DNA of 25,929 nt from Collodictyon triciliatum. Its lineage: Eukaryota; CRuMs. Position 1 is the stretch's first letter; every line of letters starts with the position of its first letter. Position numbers and translations under genes: made by a program. Where the stretch lies: the NCBI GenBank assembly GCA_043381765.1, contig JBHJMP010001030.1, positions 1 to 25,929 on the forward strand. Reading direction: 5' to 3'. This document shows, one piece after another, positions 21,760-25,929 of this stretch. The notes beneath the pieces were generated by a model that worked only from the letters and a program-made list of their open reading frames with translations, searched no databases and was not told where the DNA came from.

Positions 21760-24484
21760 TGATTAATAGAGAGAATATCTATCAAATGATAGAAATAGAG
21801 GCTGGCTTCGCGGGAATCCCCGATTTTTATGCTTAATTTATTTTTCTTTATCAAGTGAAAAATTGGTTGGATATATATACGATTTTTAAATCTCTCATTG
21901 AAACTAAAGTACTTTGATTTTGAATTAAAATACAATTGATTGGTTTAATGGACCATGTCGTTAAGAATTTTTTTAAAAAAATTGAAGGGAGAGCGATACG
22001 AAATGATTTGAATACGCACCAAATACCAAAAGTTTTCTGGCTCAAATCTCTGAATCAGGTCGTGCCTAGTTGGACGTGTTCATAGATATGTAATTTGGAA
22101 AATAAATGCTCTTTGTTAAGGCATGTATAGTGTGATGCACGGTTTCTAGATTGAAAACATCTTCAAAAAAATGAAAGATATCGATAAAATACCGTTCCAC
22201 ACAGAACCCGAGTCTTTGCGACATTTTTTTTTTATCATATGCATAAATGAAGGATAAAATTATGGTAATATTCAGTTGGGCAGATTGAATAACAACCCAT
22301 GACAGATTGGTGGTATGGCCTCAGAGGCTGGACAAGAGTATTGTAATTTTAAAGAGAAAGGATTCACTAACGTAGGTGTTTGGCAAGGGCCAAATGAAAT
22401 CAATGTCGAATCCAAGTTTCCATATTTCCCTTGAAAGTATCTTGTTTGAAATCTGGTAAACGCTACACCAACCTATGGTAAATGTCAAAACTCTCATATA
22501 AGAATTGTATTGTTTGTCATCCCTAGTTATATATATTCCAAAAAAAAATATAGATGTTACAGATTCAGTAAACAACTACGATATTTTATTTCATAAAGTA
22601 TAGAGAAAATATTCAATTATGGTTTTTTCTTTAAAAAAAAAAAAGTAATTTAATACCTTCAAGTCCAAAATTTGTCGTGCATCGACAGCCAGTGCTTCAT
22701 TTTTATTTGGGGTCGTTAAGTTGCTCATCGCATGTAAAATGTCGGACCTACTGATTGCTGTTAAATATATGTACCCCGTAAATATATCAATAGATGATTT
22801 GCGCTTAAGATTCGGTATATTTAATTTAAAAGATTTTTTTGGAAAGAAATAAAATATAAAACCACAAAAAGTTGACTGGAACTTATATCAAGCATTCACA
22901 GAAACGACATTGAGCACATATTTGGATTATTATTATTACTATTATTATTATTTAGAAAAGCAGCCTATATTATAAACCATTCATGTGTTTTAAGCACCAG
23001 AGAACTTGGCCCTGAAAATCTGCTGGCCTCGAGCTTTATTCATCCATCTTTGCGTGTTTTCTATGACCTCAAAGCAAATATTCTCTCCCTCGCGATCACA
23101 ATCGAGCCAAAGTACAAGATAATCTACATCGTTTGCCTCTACTTGGAGGTGTTTGCATATGCGAGACTATGAAATAATCGAATGACAAAATGTCATTATG
23201 TATGAACTCCAAACAACATAATTAGCCGATTAAAAAGAGCGCAAGCAAGATAATATTTGGAAGATGAGAAAACCTTTGGGTTGGCCTCTGTTTTTATAGT
23301 CATCGCTTGGAAAAGATCAACAGGGTCTGTCGTCTCCCAACTTTGAAAATCTGCTGTAAAATCAGTGCTGCAAGAATGAAATGGAATCAATAAAATTTAC
23401 ACTATATTAGAATTATATAGAAAGCTGACATATTCCTTTCTCTTTTTTTTTTTTTACATCACAGGAATGAATAATAAAATCTCTATATAATTGCAGCCAT
23501 ATGGATCCACAAAAAACTCATATTAGTGGCAATAACAATAATAATAACAATAACAATACCAATAAAGATAAAGATAAAGATAAAGATAAAGATAAAGATA
23601 AAAATAACAATAGCAATAAAATAACAATAAAATAACAATAAAATAACAATAAAATAACAATAAAATAACAATAAAATAACAATAAAATAACAATAAAATA
23701 ACAATAAAAATAACAATAACAATACCATTAGCAATAAATATGATAATGATAATGATAATGAAAACGATAGTGTCCTAATCAAATAGCCAGCGCCATTAAG
23801 ATATGAGTCCTCTAGACTTCAAGTACCCATAAACGTGGCCAGCAACCGATGTGACCTTGAACTGAGCAGCAGAACCTTGGAATACACCTCGAAACTCATG
23901 AACAGAGCATACCGGAGATATTCCTCTGCGGCTGTGGCTCTGCAATTATATATATACAGGTAACTTCGATAAGCGATGTACACATGATACAAAATAAATA
24001 AATAAATTTATATTTATAAATATTTTTTTTTAAGAAATAAGAATGAATAGCTTTGTGATGTAACAGATGTAGAAATGAGTACATAAACTTTGATAAAGGA
24101 TCGTATCATAAAACAACATGAATATAGCGTGGAAGAATGAAGAAAATGATGAAAAAATTGAAGATTATCTAGAGTTAAGACAAAGATAAAGGCAAAAAAA
24201 AAAAAAACATTAATGAAACGAAACACAATAAAAAAAGAAGAAAAGAGCTAGCACAATGATTAAAGTTGAGTAAATTCAAGAGAATATGTTTTTACAGCCG
24301 AAGAATAGAGGGAAGGAGGATCAGGTTTCGGTCGGCCTAGAAAGTGCGTATAGGCAGGCAGCCGACTTATAGGGAAAGTAGGCAAAGACGATGCAGCGAT
24401 TCTCACTTGCCCATCCGAAAGAATCTCAGCCAGGCTTTGTGCTATGGACGGTTTCTCGGCAACCATCAACACCACCAGACTCAT
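16535..24484 (-). CDS. TOP3B: DNA/RNA topoisomerase III-beta, 29 exons
   Basis: This type IA topoisomerase relaxes or decatenates single-strand-containing DNA and, in animals, RNA. Exons in transcript order: 24484-24407, 23939-23827, 23367-23274, 23166-22998, 22757-22657, 22472-22372, 22213-22193, 22065-22020, 21684-21566, 21466-21335, 21039-20935, 20657-20593, 20466-20451, 20314-20219, 20155-20088, 19997-19885, 19775-19716, 19625-19548, 19392-19329, 19206-19176, 19064-18944, 18692-18580, 18347-18281, 18033-17904, 17779-17712, 17468-17360, 17183-17155, 16916-16792, 16658-16535. They total 2,556 nt, or 851 residues plus stop, against about 862 in human TOP3B, and every phase agrees. TOPRIM: VAEKPS (E10) and DCDREGE (D117, D119, E121). 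The active-site tyrosine is about Y333 in [23 protein letters not shown] and CTHPTC are beta-type signatures. Cys pairs CGKC, CAHC, CPFC, CFGC, CHEC, CNTC, CEEC and CLFC suggest zinc ribbons. The tail is Arg-Gly-rich. The start matches the family's [11 protein letters not shown]. Confidence 0.97.
17155..17183 (-). other. TOP3B: 29-nt TOP3B exon completing a CxxC zinc pair
   Basis: This short exon ends in codons for ICE, and the next exon begins with EC, so the CEEC pair is split by the intron. The acceptor at 17184-17185 (after CTAATAG) gives phase 1, and the donor GTGGGT gives phase 0. A second AG six bases downstream would remove two residues. Confidence 0.8.
17282..17317. repeat. AT-rich inverted repeat in a TOP3B intron
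   Basis: Arms TCATCATATATATTA (17282-17296) and TAATATATAAATGATGA (17301-17317) can pair almost fully around a 4-base loop. It lies in the intron between exons 17468-17360 and 17183-17155. Confidence 0.75.
17780..17903 (-). other. TOP3B: GC-AG intron of TOP3B
   Basis: The exon ending at 17904 is followed by GCAAGC, matching the known GC-donor consensus AG/GCAAG. Joining to the acceptor at 17780-17781 restores phase 1 and the conserved [12 protein letters not shown] segment. No GT lies at a workable place nearby, so a non-GT donor is needed. Confidence 0.85.
20451..20466 (-). other. TOP3B: 16-nt micro-exon of TOP3B
   Basis: Exon 20657-20593 ends in HDA plus one base, and exon 20314-20219 begins TPM out of phase with it. 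The 16 bases between a CAG-less TAG acceptor and a GTATGG donor supply GDHPP plus two bases. This exactly restores both the frame and the family's invariant GHDAGDHPPITPM block. Confidence 0.92.
20680..20783. repeat. ATGAAAAC octamer, 13 exact copies (TOP3B intron)
   Basis: The 104 bases are a perfect 8-mer array in the intron between exons 21039-20935 and 20657-20593. It starts 22 bases upstream of the exon 20657 acceptor on the minus strand, so on the transcript it forms the pyrimidine-rich GTTTTCAT stretch before that acceptor. Since 8 is not a multiple of 3, the open frames across it are spurious. Confidence 0.97.
21708..21760. repeat. ATT trinucleotide repeat (TOP3B intron)
   Basis: About 17 perfect TTA/ATT copies lie in the intron upstream of exon 21684-21566. 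Confidence 0.95.
22193..22213 (-). other. TOP3B: 21-nt micro-exon of TOP3B
   Basis: This exon supplies TLGFCVE plus partial codons between PCQTP (22472-22372) and [13 protein letters not shown] (22065-22020). Phase 2 on both sides matches the neighbours. Its acceptor is AAAG with a T-run upstream, and its donor GTATTT. Confidence 0.92.
22920..22952. repeat. Imperfect ATT repeat in a TOP3B intron
   Basis: Ten or so ATT units with one ACT interruption lie just downstream, on the transcript, of exon 23166-22998. Confidence 0.7.
23524..23760. repeat. Compound repeat: AAAGAT x6 then AATAAAATAAC x8 (TOP3B intron 2)
   Basis: After irregular AATAAC units, six exact AAAGAT copies fill 23564-23599 and eight exact 11-mers AATAAAATAAC fill 23615-23702, followed by degenerate AATAAC/GATAAT units. 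All lie in the intron between exons 23939-23827 and 23367-23274. Confidence 0.93.
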
Positions 24485-25060
24485 CTCGTTGCCTTTCGAA
24501 AGTCTTTGTCCACAGAAAGGCTTTGTCAGCAGCACAAGTATTTGTTGCGGTGGGTTTGGAATCGCTCAAAAATGAGACTCGTTTTTCCCCCCTCTTTTTC
24601 TTCCTCTCTTGCTTTTTTTTTCTTCTTGTTTTATTATCAGTTATACTTTTTTCTTCTTCTTTTTAGTCGAAAAAGAAGGAAGGAAACGAGAGATACTTGC
24701 AGCATTTGAAGTGTGCTAAGGGTGCCACTTAGACTCAGGGAAAAAAACAACAACACTATCTCATAGATGTATACAAGGGATGTAAAAGGCATTGGTGGTA
24801 AAAATGGAGTTTATGGAGTATGTGCCTTGAGGAAATACATGTCTATTATCTCTTCTTTCTTTTTTTCTTTATCTCTCTCTGTCTGTCTCTCCCATATCCT
24901 CTTTTTCTTTTTATGTTCTTATTTATTTATTTTTGATAATGCGATTGGGGTAGGCAAACCATTTAATAAAACGTTTGTTGATAGAGTCTTTGCGATACAA
25001 GGCATCAAACGATTTAAAAGTATAGAGCAAAAATAACAGCGTGGCAAAGAATTCTCACAG
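24485..25060. other. Intergenic region upstream of TOP3B with pyrimidine tracts
   Basis: The 576 bases hold two long C/T tracts on the plus strand (about 24585-24665 and 24845-24915), which read as purine (GA) tracts toward TOP3B. Overlapping AATAAA motifs on the minus strand (plus TTATTTATTTATTT, about 24920-24933) could be the polyadenylation signal of the gene to the right. Open frames on the plus strand here have no family match. Confidence 0.5.
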
Positions 25061-25763
25061 TCAGCCTCCCCCGCTTCGAGTTTTGCGACTTGGAGTTGTG
25101 GCAGGCTTTGGGGAATGAGGGGTTTGCTGTGTGCCTGTGTGTGGGGTCTGCGTTTTTTGCTCGGGCTTCCGCATGTGTATTGGCGGAAGTCCCTTTGCCG
25201 AGTTCTGTGATGTGGGGTGTGATGCTGTTTGGTGCGGTGATGTCATGGAGCTCGGCTGGACCACAAAGGAGGGGGCGGCACTTCGAGGCGGTGGCGCGTG
25301 AGTCGGGGCAAAAGCCAGTGAGCCCAGCGGATGTGTTGGAAAGGATGGGAGTGCAGGCGGGAAGTCCAGGGGAGATATGTTTGCCGCTAAGAGATGAGCG
25401 GGTGTCACAGATGGTGTATTTTGTGTGTTTAGCATATGTCTGCTTGTTTATCGTTTTCATCATTCTCATTCTCCTTATATCTCAATAATTCTCTTCGTGA
25501 TTGTCATCAGTTTCGGTTTCATTTCTATCATTTGTATCATTTGTGCCTTTTCTAGTTATGCATGTGGAGTTCATACGAAGGTCAGTGTTGACTTCGGGGC
25601 ACTGAAGCGATGTGGGGCCGCCGTTTGGGTCAAAATGCCGAGCGGTGCGGTTTTTCACTATCTCTCGGACACATTCTGGAATGAAATGAAATGCATCGTC
25701 GTCTTCTTGGTACCGGTCATAAATATATGAATGTATTGGTTGGTGGGCGGATTCCTGTGACAT
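25061..25763 (-). CDS. Tentative gene, partial: conserved-looking exon plus Pro/Ser/Thr-rich exon
   Basis: The right exon, about 25754-25577 (AG acceptor before GAATCC, or an ATG at 25763), encodes RYQEDDDAFHFIPECVREIV and HFDPNGGPTSLQCPEVNTDL, which read as globular protein. The left block, about 25435-25061, is open and GC-rich. It encodes a Pro/Ser/Thr-rich, probably disordered tail (for example THAPPPRSAAPSFVVQPSS) ending with TGA at 25063-25061. The donor after NTDL is GTATGA in phase 1, and I could not find an acceptor that joins the two blocks in phase. They may therefore use another junction, or the left block may be read in another frame. The family is not recognised. The gene probably continues beyond the window through the TTC-rich stretch. 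Confidence 0.4.
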
Positions 25764-25832
25764 AATGTAAATTGGAAAAGTAACGTCAGGTAATAGCCGA
25801 GGTGACAGATGGGTTGCATTCTCTTTCAGCTA

Positions 25833-25929
25833 AAGAAGAAGAAGAAGAAGAAGAAGAAGAAGAAGAAGAAGAAGAAGAAGAAGAAGAAGAAGAAGAAGAA
25901 GAAGAAGAAGAAGAAGAAGAAGAAGAAGA
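25833..25929. repeat. GAA trinucleotide repeat running off the window end
   Basis: About 32 perfect AAG/GAA copies reach the last base. On the minus strand this is a TTC tract upstream of the tentative last gene, either in an intron or a promoter. True length is unknown because the window stops inside it. Confidence 0.97.

Noticed and set aside
25090-25488. Plus-strand open frame of 132 codons with hydrophobic stretches
   Set aside because: It is antisense to the Pro/Ser/Thr-rich minus frame. Membrane-like ends come from T-rich sequence and no family was recognised. It remains possible but is weaker than the minus reading.
1-25929. A functionally linked gene cluster or novel defence-type system
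   Set aside because: The identifiable genes are unrelated housekeeping or scaffold genes of a eukaryote with separate promoters; nothing suggests a joint pathway.

Overview
This is intron-dense nuclear DNA from a eukaryote. Every protein-coding gene I can reconstruct is cut into many short exons by GT-AG introns, mostly AT-rich and about 60-450 bases long. Exons were found by following conserved protein families through the reading frame and splice phase. I cannot name the lineage. The broad gene content fits a protist, an early-branching opisthokont or similar. I saw no bacterial, viral, transposon, CRISPR, rRNA or tRNA signal. The window starts in a pure A run (1-96), ends in a GAA run (25833-25929) and contains one run of N (15899-16017), so it may be a whole assembled contig bounded by repeats.

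Layout, left to right. (1) Plus strand, 116-2462: a four-exon gene for a leucine-rich-repeat protein; its first exon is strikingly GC-rich. (2) Minus strand, 14571 down to 2850: a complete BIG/Sec7-family Arf guanine-nucleotide exchange factor in about 51 exons (about 1,740 residues), convergent with gene 1. It has DCB, HUS, Sec7 and HDS regions, and its Sec7 domain carries all four residues linked to brefeldin A sensitivity. (3) Minus strand, 15134 up into the N gap: the last two exons of an unrecognised gene. (4) Minus strand, 24484 down to 16535: a complete DNA/RNA topoisomerase III-beta in 29 exons (851 residues). It has the TOPRIM motif, active-site tyrosine, Cys-Cys zinc-binding pairs and an Arg-Gly-rich tail, and includes a 16-nt and a 21-nt micro-exon and one GC-AG intron. 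(5) Minus strand, about 25061-25763: a tentative gene with one acidic/conserved-looking exon and one Pro/Ser/Thr-rich exon, truncated by the window end.

The four minus-strand genes lie head to tail. I see no functional pathway joining them: Arf activation at the trans-Golgi, topoisomerase action on DNA/RNA, and an LRR scaffold are unrelated housekeeping roles. The unusual content is in gene architecture (intron density, micro-exons, GC-AG intron) and in many exact intronic tandem repeats (8-mer x13, 11-mer x8, 6-mers, 7-mers). I found no convincing novel system.
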